A DNA stretch of 64,000 bases from Anagrus nilaparvatae (GCA_022575985.1 JAKSXM010000263.1:5684001-5748000); one strand, 5' to 3'. Positions 33,148 to 44,059 are shown, numbered from the stretch's first letter. Notes: a model not told the origin generated them from the sequence alone. Numbers and translations are program-made.

Positions 33148-33342
33148 AAGAAATAAAATCAAAAATTAAATCAAAAATTTATTTATAATTTAGAAAAAAT
33201 TTATTTAACTGCTGTTAATGCGCTATGGGCGACTCATTAACAATAAAGAAGTTTAAATATTATTCATCAATTACATTAATTTGTATTGATGAATAATAAT
33301 ATTAGTCCGTAAAGACCGATAAATACTATTTATCATTTATAT
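33148..33342. repeat. Direct repeat DR-2, copy 2
   Basis: Second copy of the 200-bp block at 32695-32915, in the same orientation. It includes the small inverted motif gttaatg ... cattaac and ends at the start of the Polinton-type polymerase reading frame. Confidence 0.75.
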
Positions 33343-35186
33343 GTACAAAAAGAATGTTTTGAAGCCAAATACGGTGGGAATTTTATCGAACCGTGGTAGC
33401 CAGTTTAAGGACAATCAGTCAGCGGTTGCACTGAAATGGCTTGTGTAGATGGAAAGTGAATTGAATCGTAACATTTACCATGCAAGTAGATGTAGGGAAA
33501 TCAGATTACCAATTAATTTGAAAGATGATGATTTTTGTGACCATAGACCTGGAGAAGCACACAGAGGCGTTTGTTTGCAATTTTACGGGTGCTACTGGCA
33601 TGGTTGCTATAAATGTTACAGAATTAACTGAGACGTACCTGTAAGCGAAAATTGCACAGAAACATTGGAAGATTGATATACTCGTACTTTAGCGATTGCC
33701 AATCAATTTCGCGCTAATAATGACAAGCTTTACGAAATATGGGAGTGCGATTTCAATCGAGAGTATGAAGATAGAGAGAAGATAAGAGAATACGTTTCGC
33801 ATCATAGTTTGACGAAATACGAACCTCTGAACGTGAGAGATGCTTTTTACGGGGGTAGAACTGAAAATTTCGTGAAACTGTACGACACGAGATAGGGTGA
33901 AAAAATCAAATACGTAGACGTGATCTCGCTCTATCCGTTTATAATTAAAAGAGGTGAATTTCCGGTTGGGCATCCGAAACTGTACGTGGGCTTGGAAGAG
34001 TGCAAGGATTTCACTGGTGAGAATTATTTTATTTATTGCAAATTACTACCACCTAGAAACTTTTTGCACCCTGTTTTTTCCATGAAAATACACAATAAGC
34101 TTTTGTTTGCTTTGTGCAGAATGTTTGGCGAGGAGATGAGCCAAGGCCTGTATTCATGAGGATGAAAATTTGCGATGTTTTACAGGGACTTAGATTTATC
34201 TGGAGATTAAGAAACCGATTGAAAAGGATTATGTTATCCATGAAAATTACGAAATTTGGCTTCATAGAAAAATGACAAAGTTTAATTAGGCCACAAAGAC
34301 TGGCGGTTTCTTTGCCGAATATATCGACACTTTTTACAAGCTTAAAACTGAGGCCAGCGGGTTACCGTCCAAGTGCACCAAAGAGGCGACGATCGACATG
34401 TACATCGAAAATGTCAAGGTGAGCGAGGGCATAGAGTTACAGAGAGAAATAATTCAAAAGAACATGGCTCTCAGAAGCGTAGCGAAGCTCTGTTTTAATT
34501 CGCTTTGGGGATTTTTCGATCAGCAGGAAAACCAATTGCAGACTAAGATAATTCGGGATCCTGCAGAGTTACAGGCTCTTTTGGCTTGTCCGATGACCGA
34601 AGTAGCTGGACTTTTACCCATTAATGACAACGTGCTTTACCTCAGCGTGAGGACCAAAGAAGGTTATCACGACTCGTTAAATTCAGCAAACGTAGTTTTG
34701 ACTGCTTACGTAACGGCTCAAGCGAGATTAAAACTTTACAGTTACCTTGAACACCTTGGCCCTTCCAGCTTGTATTGTGACACGGATTCGGTCTTATACA
34801 TTACTGAACAACAGGAGGGTTCCCCTGATTCATAGACGGGCCAATTCTTGGAGATCTCACGAGCGAACTCGAGGCCTACGGTCAAAACGCGTACATAACG
34901 TGTTTTGTCTTCGGCGGACCGAAATTTTACGCTCAGACGATCAAGAAAGTCGAACAGTACCTTTGAACAGGTTTGCAAAGTCAAGGTTATCAGGCTAAAT
35001 TATCAAGACTGTAATAAAATAAATTATGATACCGTAAAATCGCTCGTATGTGAGGAAATCGATGCTATTACAGTGAGCGACAATCATGCAATTAGACGCC
35101 TAAAATTTCATGACATCGTTAACAAAAAAGAAAGCAAAGTTTGTAAAACAGTGTGCACGAAACGTAGATATGTAAGAAAGTTTTAG
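33342..35186 (+). pseudogene. Polinton-type DNA polymerase B, second lineage
   Basis: A different protein-primed family B polymerase from that at 27.2-28.9 kb. Blocks in order: YKKNVLKPNTVGIL, LQFYGCYWHGCYKC, PLNVRDAFYGGRTENF, KYVDVISLYPFI (palm motif A), FPVGHPKLYVG, LLPPRNFLHPVF, LRSVAKLCFNSLWGFF (motif B), LYCDTDSVLYI (motif C), AIRRLKFHDIV and TKRRYVRKF at the end. The frame has in-frame stops (about 33450, 33629, 33893) and shifts near 34150 and 34835. It spans most of the palm and C-terminus but lacks the N-terminal exonuclease region. Confidence 0.85.
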
Positions 35187-35568
35187 TTTGTCATTGGGCC
35201 ATGTTTAAATAAAATTAAAAAAAAATTTTTTTTAACTAAAACAATTGTATTCTTTTTCTTTTAAAATATTCCTAGCCTTTTTTTTCATTAACTAATAGCA
35301 GATGTAGTAGAAGCAGCAGCAGCGCATACAATCCAATCACATAATTTTCAACGCTGACTAATGGTCTAGCTCGCTTCGGCACACAACGAGGCTCGGTAAG
35401 CGCGTGCTGGGTCCTGCTCCCCTACGTAGCTGCGCTAGCAGTTTTGGACACTGCGCAAGCCAAATCGAGCTCTTAGCAGCAGCAACTGTACCCGTTTTCA
35501 TTTACAGCGCGTTTGGGATAAGACTTTTTTTTTTATCACCGAGTCAAGATTTAGCACGCAGCCAACTA
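35187..35568. other. Spacer between polymerase and ATPase
   Basis: It is less AT-rich around 35295-35500, with a gcagcagcag run and several short palindromic words. An open frame from 35404 runs into the ATPase start, but its first 50 codons match nothing I recognise. Confidence 0.4.
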
Positions 35569-36330
35569 AAAATTGATCATTTTTATCGTGCTTGGAAACA
35601 TCCTTCGAGTTGTATGATTAGTGGACCACAGGTTTGCATTTAAAAATTTTTTCTTTTTAAATCACAATCTAACATTGCTTTTTTTTCTTCTTATTTACAC
35701 ACGTCGTTACGTCGTACGTCGTTACGTTACTTGTAAACTACGTTTATGCGGAAAAAAAGGCGCTGAAAAAATTATTTCCATAAAAAATTATCTCGACTTT
35801 GTCGCCCAGCTTAACGATCGACCATTCGATCAAATTTTACTGTATTACTCCATGTGGCAGGATACTTATAAAAAATTAGAAAACATCGTGTTTCGAGAAG
35901 TTCCGCCCAATTCAGCAGATTACTTGCGTGATAGAGACAAGGCGAAACTTTTGTTTCTCGACGATCTTTTGATCGAGTCTTTGGATTGCTATGACATTTT
36001 AAATTTATTTACCAAAGGTAGTCATCACGGTAACCTGAGCGTATTTTTCACCACGCAAAACTTGTTACAAGGGAAAAAATCATCAAGATATTTCTTTGAA
36101 CTCGAATTGCTTGGTGTTACTTAAAAATCTGAGAGACAAGTCACAGATAAGTTATTTGGATCATCAATTGTACCCTGAAAACCCACTCTTTGTTCAAGAG
36201 GCTTATCTGGATGCTACCACCAGACCATGTTACCATCAAACAATCGACTTCCAAAATTATACGTTTCAGAGCAAATATTTTTCCGGTTTACGTACCGATA
36301 AATGCTTATAAATCCAAGGCAAAAAATTTT
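35569..36330 (+). pseudogene. Polinton packaging ATPase (A32/FtsK-like)
   Basis: DNA-packaging ATPase of Polinton-type elements, a P-loop motor that loads DNA into the capsid. It starts with HPSSCMISGPQ, where the Walker A loop should follow. The next codons align with the loop but two glycines and the lysine are replaced (the lysine codon is a stop), so ATP binding is lost. The C-terminal two thirds are clearer: FDQILLYYSMWQDTYKKL, the Walker B LLFLDDLL, and LFTKGSHHGNLSVFFTTQNL with its sensor region, then LYPENPLFVQEAYLDAT after a frameshift at about 36095. It ends at the border of an inserted HINE-like element. Confidence 0.85.
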
Positions 36331-38522
36331 ACCCTGCCAACTAGCTGGCACTTAGGTTCCTCAAACAATGGGCTTTAAACTTTAATATGCCACAGATATC
36401 ATTGATTACAACCATTCAATAATTTTTAAAAGTTAAAAAAAAATTTCGTGTAAACCTAATTAAATCTTTTTTTTTCAAATTAACAATCAAATTAACAATT
36501 TAATTTTTCAAATTAAAATAAAATGTATTCATTGGATAATAATTATTCAACATATTATTGATAAAACAATTATTTAAAACAATACTTTCAAATATAAGTA
36601 CTTTCATGGAATCAAATTAGGTATTACATCTAAAAAGAAAAAAAAAAATTTAGATATTTTTTAATAATAAAATGTTTGAAAAAAAAAAATTAGGTCTTAA
36701 TTCGATAATGGTTTTGAAATATCACTGGTTACAATATTTTCAGATATTACCCTATTTTAGATAAATATTTATTTATTTATTTTATGCATTTCTAGTCACT
36801 AGAAATAATAAATATATATAAATTTTGTAAACCATGACTATACTTATATATGTGTGTAGGTATATATGCAAATATATTTTAAAGTTTGAAATTTTTTGAT
36901 AAAAAAATGTTTGAAAAAAAAAATTAGGTCTTAATTCGATAATTTGAAATTTAACTAGTTACAATATTTTCAGATATTAGTACTTTCATTGAATTAAATA
37001 ATGTATTACGCTAAAAAAAAAAAATATTGCAATTTTTTTTATTTTTCTTTTTTTTTAATTTTGACAAAAAGAATTTTGAAAAAATTAAGTATCAGATCCA
37101 AAAAATTACAATAAACAATATTTCTAAAACTAGTACTTCCGTGGAAATAAATTAGGTACTACGTCCAAAAAGAAAAACAAAATTGATATTTTTTGTATTT
37201 TTTTGTGAAAAAAATTTTAGGAAAAAAATTTACAGAAAATTATGTATCCGATTTGAGATATCATGTGAAAACCATACTTTCAAATACAAGTACTTTCATG
37301 GAAATAAATGAGGTATTACATCCAAATTAAAAAAAAAAAAAAAGGAATTTGAGATTTTTTAATAAAAAAATGTTTGGAAAAAAAAATTAGGTCTTAATTC
37401 GATAATGGTTTTGAAATATCACTAGTTACAATATTTTCAGATATTAGTACTTTCATAGAATTAAATGAGGTATTACATCAAAAAAAAAAAAAAATATTGC
37501 AGTTTTTTTTATTTTTCTTTTTTTTTAATTTTGAGAAAAAAAATTTTAAAAAAATTAAGTATCAGATCCAAAAAATTACAATAAACAAGGTTCTTAAAAC
37601 TAGTACTTCCATGGAAATAAATTAATAAGGTAATACGTCCAAAAAGAAAAAAAAATTGGTATGTTTTGTATTTTTTTGTGAAAAAAAATTTAAGAAAAAA
37701 AATTTTCAGAAAATTAAGTATTTGATTCGAGATATCATGTGAAAACCATACTTTCAAATATAAGTACTTTCATGGAAATAAATGAGGTATTAAATCCAAA
37801 TTAAAAAAAAAAAAAAAGAAATTTGAGATTTTTTAATAAAAAAATGTTTGAAAATAAAAATTAGGTCTTAATTCGATAATGGTTTTGAAATATCACTAGT
37901 TACAATATTTTCAGATATTAGTACCTTCATAGAATTAAATGAGGTATTACACCAAAAAAAAAAAAAAATATTACAGTTTTTTTTTTTTTTCTTTTTTTTT
38001 AATTTTGAGAAAAAAAATTTTGAAAAAATTAAGTATCAGATCCAAAAAATTACAATAAACAAGGTTCTTAAAACTAGTACTTCCATGGAAATAAATTAGG
38101 TAATACGTCCAAAAAGAAAAAAAAATTGGTATTTTTTGTATTTTTTTGTGAAAAAAATTTTAGAAAAAAAATTTTCAGAAAATTAAGTATCCGATTCAAG
38201 ATATCATGTGAAAACCATACTTTCAAATATAAGTACTTTCATGGAAATAAATGAGGTATTACATCCAAATTAAAAAAAAAAAAAAGTACCTCGAGCTTTT
38301 TTGGAGAAAAAATTTTTGAAAAAAAAATTAGGTCTTAATTCCATAATGTTTGTGAAATATCAGCGATTATATACGAACGTACACACACACATACACACAT
38401 ACAGACTTTTTTAAAAAACCGGTTTTTTAGCTTCCTGAGGTCTCAAAACGTGCTTATATACCAAAAAATCAACAAAAAAAATTTTGACCGAACACAATGG
38501 TTCCTCTATGAGGAACCAAAAA
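36331..38522 (+). mobile_element. HINE-like element H1, complete, 2.2 kb
   Basis: The 5' end is accctgccaactagctggca followed by aggttcctcaaacaatggg; the 3' end is caatggttcctctatgagga plus acc and a short A-run. The same ends, inverted, bound the copy at 53525-54316, which fixes the borders. ggttcctc occurs near both ends as a subterminal repeat, and the 3' end is a perfect 8-bp hairpin with a 3-nt loop (38499-38517). The interior is a tandem array and an AC-rich microsatellite. This architecture is that of Helentron-associated elements such as Drosophila DINE-1. No ORF is present. Confidence 0.75.
36599..38340 (+). repeat. 157-bp tandem array with 470-bp higher-order repeat
   Basis: The word tactt(t/c)(c)atgga(a) recurs at 36981, 37134, 37291, 37448, 37604, 37765, 37922, 38078 and 38234, spacings 153-161. 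Successive subunits are of three types, distinguished by tcatagaattaaatga, tccatggaaataaatta and tcatggaaataaatga, and every third subunit is most alike. This gives three higher-order units of about 470 bp plus a partial upstream one near 36599. It is confined to the HINE-like element. Confidence 0.85.
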
Positions 38523-38553
38523 GAATTCCTTCCATGTCCTCAATCATTTACGT

Positions 38554-38862
38554 ATGATGGCGACGAAAAGACGCAGTGATAGCAGCAGAATATCCAAAAA
38601 GCACGCAAATATTTTGAGAGCATTGAATTACCTGGAGAGTTCCGATGTTTTGTTTCACATCTGCGTGGCACGTGTATTTCTCTCTTTCTCTTACTATTGC
38701 GGCTCCCATAAGAAATTTCACAATGTTTTTGTTTATATCTCAGTTAATATGCTCCAAATCGTTTTGAGATATTGGGAATCGTATTTTTTAATAGTTAAGA
38801 ACGTTTTCACCAAATATTTTCAATATCTGTTCTGTAATAGCTCCGCGCTTATACTCCCTTAA
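38554..38862 (+). CDS. Small ORF following the Polinton ATPase (candidate)
   Basis: An intact 102-codon frame begins MMATKRRSDSSRISKKHANI and LRALNYLESSDVLFHIC. The first 40 residues (basic start, then KHANILRALNYLES) resemble a small protein of unknown function that commonly follows the packaging ATPase in insect Polinton-like elements. It becomes the ATPase's immediate downstream neighbour if the HINE-like insertion is removed. After about residue 45 the sequence looks unrelated and hydrophobic, suggesting a truncated gene fused to flanking DNA. Confidence 0.4.
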   Translation: MMATKRRSDSSRISKKHANILRALNYLESSDVLFHICVARVFLSFSYYCGSHKKFHNVFVYISVNMLQIVLRYWESYFLIVKNVFTKYFQYLFCNSSALILP

Positions 38863-39119
38863 ATTAAAAAAAAAATAATTAAAAAATTTAATTAAGAATT
38901 ATCAAACTTCTAAAAAAAAAAATTTTATTCTTGTAAAAAAAATTATAAAAAAAAAACGAGTGAATCATTATTATTATTATTTTAAAAATATAAAATTAGC
39001 AAATTTAAAAAAATTTTTAAACTTACAGGAAGCAAAAAGCGATGATGATGCAATTTATAAAAAAAAGAGATTATTATAATTATAATTATTATATAGAAAA
39101 GGTTAGGCATCATCTCACC
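38863..39119. other. AT-rich spacer
   Basis: Poly-A/T rich, no recognisable feature. Confidence 0.5.
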
Positions 39120-39760
39120 CCTACCGTGACGTCAGAGTTCACACACTCTTAGCAAGGTCAGAGTTTGATTGAGAAATTAGACATAAATTCATATATGCCT
39201 ATTTCAAATTTTGCTGACTTCTGCAGTCTCGCTACAGTGGATACTGGATTCAGCCTGAGTTGAATTATCAAGGGTGACTAAAATAAGTTGTCAGAAGGGT
39301 TCTCACTTATGCCTAGAGCTAAAACAGGATTTGATCTGTTTTAGAAGGGTATAGCATTCCTTGAAGGTAAGTTCCGAAAACCCTCTTAATATTATGTTTG
39401 GCAGATTTTACGGCCGGTTTCCAGATACCCCCAAAATGAGGCGTACCTGAAGCATTAAATTACCAAGAAGTACCTTAATCAACCAATGAGCTTACCAGCT
39501 TTTGGATGTAGTCCGAAGATTTCATGTACAGATGTACAGCTGTCTTAAGAGCTTATCGGCACCGACAAAGATCGTTTCTTGGTCACTGTTCAAACCAGAG
39601 CACTGAACTCTATTGAAGGTAAATCTATGGAAAGCGGTTATAAAGTTTCCACTAGAATATCCAGAAACTAACTTGAGATGATAATTGCCCAAAACTTTTG
39701 CCTAACTGTTCAATGAGTCAAGGTATTCCTACGACGCATTTCTCCTCATGAAAATAATTT
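39120..39760 (-). pseudogene. BEL/Pao retrotransposon integrase fragment
   Basis: On the minus strand, FVGADKLLRQLY (about 39570-39535) and NASGTPHFGGIWKPAVKSAK (about 39466-39405) are the conserved NFVGA and PHFGGLWEAAVKS blocks of BEL/Pao integrase, about 45 residues apart as expected. The catalytic Glu of the GGLWE motif is Lys here. Multiple stops surround the blocks. Further downstream sequence (to about 39120) shows only faint similarity to the region after the DDE core. No LTRs are recognised. Confidence 0.75.
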
Positions 39761-39769
39761 AGAAAATTG

Positions 39770-41811
39770 ACAATTATACGAAAGTATAAGGATGTTTTTG
39801 ATATTTTTCATCAGGGTCTATCAATGACGTTTGTACCCTACCACCAACTTTTATCAAATTTTTGTCCATACAAGGTTCTATAATTCGTAAATTGGATTTT
39901 TCTATATCTCTTCCACTTTCGAGGACAAAAAATATTTTAATTGATGATCTACTTAAAAGCAACAACTATTAAATAATTTCAGCTTTTTTCTAATAATTTT
40001 AAATTTTACCTTGGTTTTTATTAACAGCCTATCTATGAAACGTAAGATATACGACGTTATTCTTAGGATTTTTTCAAGATCTGAATATTCAACAAATCCC
40101 AATGATGTAGTTTTTTATTTTTCTTTAAATTAACATTAAAATTATAAAACACAACATTCGCAGATCTGCACTAAAAACCATTTGTAGGGCTCATAGGAGT
40201 TCCAATAGCATTACCCTCTATTAAATAGGAATTATGCATCCAAACCCGTAAATCGACTGGAGTATATAGGAACTTGAAAGTTATGAAGTAGGTAGGGGGG
40301 AACATTTACCCGATTGAAGATTTAAACTTCCTGGTATAATAAAATGGTTTAAATTAGAATTCGCAAAAGAATTTTTTTATGATAAATGAAAATCTATTTA
40401 CGTCAAATAAAATTTGATTTAGTGCCAAAATTAGCAATAAATTTTGCGATAAAAATTTTATTAGTCAGTTACCTGGGAGCCTTTAACGCGTGTGTACAAC
40501 GTTTACAAGTTTAAAGTGCGTAGTAAAAGTTATAAAAAAGTTATTTTTAAGTTGTTATGTAATTATAAATTATAAAAAATTATAAAAATTTGTGTTTAAA
40601 ATCTGATAAATATGTAAAAATTGTTAAATATGTTTATAAATAAATAAATTTTAATTGTGTATAAAAAAAAAGTCGTTGTTTTATTTATTCACTCCATGCG
40701 GTTTTTTAAAATCTTAAATAATTAATTTCTATCTAATTTAAAATTAGAAAATATTTCACTATTAACAATAAATTTTTAAAAACATTAATGTTTTTAAGAA
40801 TTTGTTGTTAATTTTCTATTATAAATAACATAATTAAATAATTTTTTTAAAAATAAATACCATACTAAAGAATATTCTATAGAATAATCGTAATTATTAC
40901 AATAATAGTTGTATCTCAAATATATGCTAAAGTATATTCTCAAGCATGTTCTCAAGTATATTTTCGAGATTATACTGTAGACTATTTATATTTTTGGTAG
41001 GGTAAGAAAGAAATAAGCAACTGAAACTTATTTTTTAAGGTTAACGCGCGTTCTTATGGGAGTTGATATTGTTTTACTAATTCAATAACAAATCTTTTTA
41101 GATAAATTTTTACACACATGTTATATTACCAAAATAGAAACTTTCCCAAGAAAAAAATACAATAGTTGCTGATCAAATTATAAACACATAATTTTAGTCG
41201 CGGACCCCTTTCAATAAAATATTTTTTATTTTTAAAATTTTGTTTAGACAGCAATCATTATATAAGAAAATGCATTATAATATAATAACTTCTAAATATT
41301 TACATGCCTATAAAATAAATAATACAATTTAATGAATTAGTCATGACCCCTTCTGATATCTCTTTAAAATATACGAACCTAAAACCGTGAGCCACCTAAA
41401 CATAAATTATATTTTTCACCATTTTTTATTCATTATTTTTATTTTGAATACTAGGATCAATTTTAAATTAAATTTTATTTTGAAAACTTTTTTTGGTCTA
41501 TTTTAATTAAATTTTCTAATTTTCAGAAATTTTTACACTTTACATCATCGCTTTGCATGTAGAATGCAAAAAAATAATCCATTTAAAAAAAAAATAACTT
41601 TTAATAAAAATAATTATTTTAACCACATAATTAATCACATAATTAACCACGTAATTAAGTACATAATTAACCACATAAAATTTTCTACTGGGTAAGTTGA
41701 AATTATAATAATATAATACAGTCTTATTATGACTTTAATTTTACATGTCCTTTTTTCTTGACGACGCTAATTATTGTAAATAAAAGATTATATAAATTTT
41801 AATCTAATATA
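39770..41811. other. Largely uncharacterised AT-rich stretch
   Basis: It contains possible reverse-transcriptase-like words on the minus strand near 40160-40260 (EGNAIGTPMSP) that are too short to call, and a degenerate tandem taattaaccacata tract near 41630-41690. Nothing else is supported. Confidence 0.45.
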
Positions 41812-42096
41812 CTGACAGTAGTAGGGGAAGGAATCATTCCCTCAGTTAAGGCAACAGAGTTCTCAAGCTTTTAGGATGGAATATTTCTTATTTTGGGAAA
41901 GAATCTTCCCCAAATTTTTAAATATTAGAATTAGAGTAGTAAAAACTGCAATCTTCTTTTTCGGCGGAAGGTATTTTGGGAAGTATTTTTCTTATTTTGA
42001 GATAACAGCGCTCCAAAAACATAAGAAAGATTTTATACAAATTTAGGGGAAGATTCTTTCTCGAATGGGATATCTGCTTCCCCGTACTACTGTCAG
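41812..42096. mobile_element. 285-bp MITE, CTGACAGTAGTA ends
   Basis: The ends ctgacagtagtaggggaag and cttccccgtactactgtcag are reverse complements with one extra base. The inner arms (gaatcattccc, attctttcccc types) are also partly inverted. No ORF. Target duplication is unclear. Confidence 0.75.
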
Positions 42097-42808
42097 ATAG
42101 TTATACAGAAAACTTATTAAATTGTTCTATAAAAATTAATTAAAAAGAAAAATAAAACTTTCGGAGCTTGAATCTAATATATAAAAAAAACGTTCTCCTT
42201 TCTATGTGTCTAGAATAACAGTGTGTTTTTATGCATGGAGGGGGGAGGAGATGCTTCGGGTGCTTCGCAAGCCGCGGGTGCTTCGTTAATTTTATATTAT
42301 ATTTTATTGCGGGAATATTTAAAATATATTCCCTCATTACACTATTGTATATTTATTATTATGCTTATTTTGTAATCATAATATGTATTCAAGATTATCT
42401 TAAATTTTTATTGTTTAATTGATTATAATATTATTGTATTTTATTTTTTATAAATTTTGTATCGAAATTTTATTCCAAAATATATCTACAGAAAATACTA
42501 AAACTAACAATAGAAAAAATTATTTCCGTAATTATTGCAATCGGAAAATATCTACTTTGCTTAAATATGTATAATAAAGAGAAAATGTAGCAAGTAAAAA
42601 CTACAATGCTTTACATGCATTGCGGGGAAACTTTTTGCTTTGTATACTCCTTTGTATTTTTATTTTTGTTTGTAGCTAGGAAATTTTTTGTTTCTTTCTA
42701 TACTAAATTTTATACTGAATGTAAAATTGCTTATTTTCTGAATCGATGCTTAGTCTTTTAGAAGTTCTGAAATTAACGTCTATTCAATTGTTTGATATTT
42801 AAAAAAAA
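42097..42808. other. Stretch with a possible Helitron 5' end
   Basis: At 42172 an A is followed by tctaatatataaaaaaaacg, similar to 5' ends of arthropod Helitrons, and a G-rich segment with three tgcttcg words follows (42240-42290). No matching 3' end was found. The rest is AT-rich with no gene. Confidence 0.3.
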
Positions 42809-43040
42809 ATGGGTAATAAGCAGTCGAATCGTATTAAAAAATATAGTCGTTTTGAAAACGCGGAGAAACACGGGGATAGAAATTACGGACCTTATTATAG
42901 GAGAGTTAATTATAAGTTGCTAAATGAGTGTAACAATAAGGATATCATTATTTTAATTTTCGGTGAAATTTTGAGAAAAAGAGACTAATCAAAGCTTGCG
43001 TGTTTTAATTTGTTCATGAATAAATACAACAAAATTAAAT
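42809..43040 (+). CDS. Microexon gene, first exon (one in-frame stop)
   Basis: ATG at 42809 opens MGNKQSNRIKKYSRFENAEK, then NYGPYYRRVNYKLL and IIILIFGEILRKRD, a TAA at 42986-42988, and continues in the same frame (SKLACFNLFMNKYNKIK) to a GTAAGT donor at 43041. Gly at position 2 with Ser at position 6 fits an N-myristoylation signal and a basic patch follows, so membrane attachment is possible. There is no secretion signal. The stop may be a real inactivating mutation. The exon end (phase 1) joins perfectly to the next exon. I do not recognise the family. Confidence 0.5.
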
Positions 43041-43126
43041 GTAAGTTTTATTTTTTATTTTTAAATACTGAATAATAAAAATAATAATTTATTATTCAGT
43101 ATTTAAAAATAAAAAATAAAACTTAG
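43041..43126 (+). repeat. Hairpin intron: introner-like element
   Basis: This 86-nt segment starts GTAAGT and ends TTAG. 43042-43079 and 43088-43125 are exact reverse complements (38-bp arms, 8-nt loop), so the whole intron except its outermost G bases is one perfect hairpin. Donor and acceptor lie within the arms. Splicing it out joins exon 1 (phase 1) to exon 2 in frame. Introns generated by short inverted-repeat DNA elements (introners) have this form. Confidence 0.7.
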
Positions 43127-43192
43127 ATTTTGAAGATGGTTTTGACGGTGAACTTTTAGATATAATTATTCCGCCTGACGAAAATTTGCAAG
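43127..43192 (+). CDS. Microexon gene, exon 2 (66 nt)
   Basis: Between a TTAG acceptor and a GTAATA donor; phase 1 at both ends. Reads YFEDGFDGELLDIIIPPDE, then NLQ, an acidic segment. It is in frame with the exons on both sides. Confidence 0.55.
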
Positions 43193-43307
43193 GTAATACT
43201 AAATTTTGACTTGATTTCCCATTCGGATAAATTTTTTTTCTGTTGAATAAAAGTATTTATGAAAAACAGAAAATTTATAAGTTATTAATGATTATTTTTT
43301 TTTCCAG

Positions 43308-43346
43308 ATAATAATTTAAGGGCAGAAAAAGATTCGAGAATAGCAG
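43308..43346 (+). CDS. Microexon gene, exon 3 (39 nt)
   Basis: Between a tttttccag acceptor and a GTAAAT donor; phase 1 at both ends, encoding DNNLRAEKDSRIA. Its symmetrical phase makes it skippable without frameshift. Confidence 0.5.
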
Positions 43347-43379
43347 GTAAATCTTTCATATTTACCAGCTTTAATTAAA

Positions 43380-43530
43380 ATACAAAGGAACTCTTTTACG
43401 AAAACTCCACCCCTGGATGCAGCAAACTTTTTGTTGATGTTAATCAGCTTTTAAACGCTAGCAATAACGCGAATGAGACATTTAAAAATTCTAAAAAAAT
43501 TGTAAAAAAAAAGAAATTTAGAGGATGCAG
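43380..43530 (+). CDS. Microexon gene, possible exon 4
   Basis: An open segment reads KELFYENSTPGCSKLFVD and NQLLNASNNANETFKNSKKI up to a stop at about 43533. No acceptor in the matching phase is clear, and an alternative frame is also open, so this exon is uncertain. Confidence 0.3.
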
Positions 43531-43617
43531 TTAACTTTGTAAATTTTTTATTGATTTTCTGATTTTTTGACAGTAAGATGGAATTTTCGTCATACTTTTA
43601 AATTTCTTTTATTATAG

Positions 43618-43663
43618 ATCCACTAAACTTGAAAACTAATGATGCCTCGAATGATGCTGAACC
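43618..43663 (+). CDS. Microexon gene, exon 5 (46 nt)
   Basis: Follows a ttattatag acceptor in phase 1 and reads DPLNLKTNDASNDAE, ending at a possible GTAAAT donor (43664). Without splicing, a stop follows immediately. Confidence 0.4.
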
Positions 43664-43899
43664 GTAAATCCAATTCCTGTACAGTATAGATAATATACTT
43701 GCTAGCTGTGTCGAGACAACTGCACCTGTGTAAATATAATTAACTATAATTGTAAAAAGAAGAAATTCGAGAAATGCAGGTATATTTATAAGATTTATTT
43801 TTATTATTTGTTTTTTTGTTTTTTTTTATTGTTTATTTTTTTTTTTTTTTTTTTTTTAAATAGAATGCTTATTTTTTTTTATTACAAATCATATTAAAT

Positions 43900-44050
43900 C
43901 GAAAGAAAAAAAAGAAATAAAAAAATGTACTTGTACGCATGAAAACTCGATCCCGGATCGTTATATTGATGTTTTCGAGCTTTTAGATGGTTCTGAAGTA
44001 AAGAGTGTACCTGTACTTTCTAATTTTCTACAATTATCCGTTTTTAAGGG
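43900..44050 (+). CDS. Microexon gene, possible exon 6
   Basis: Open frame with KEIKKCTCTHENSIPDRYID and VFELLDGSEVKSVPVLSNFL. Its borders cannot be fixed. It is included because it is on the same strand between well-defined exons. Confidence 0.3.
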
Positions 44051-44059
44051 CTTTTTTAG

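Noticed and set aside
40160..40260. Minus-strand words EGNAIGTPMSP resembling a Penelope or LINE reverse transcriptase core
   Set aside because: Only about ten residues match a generic pattern and no other RT block is in register nearby.
42173..42300. Possible Helitron beginning with tctaatatataaa
   Set aside because: No 3' hairpin with CTRR end was found downstream, so it is noted only as a weak similarity.
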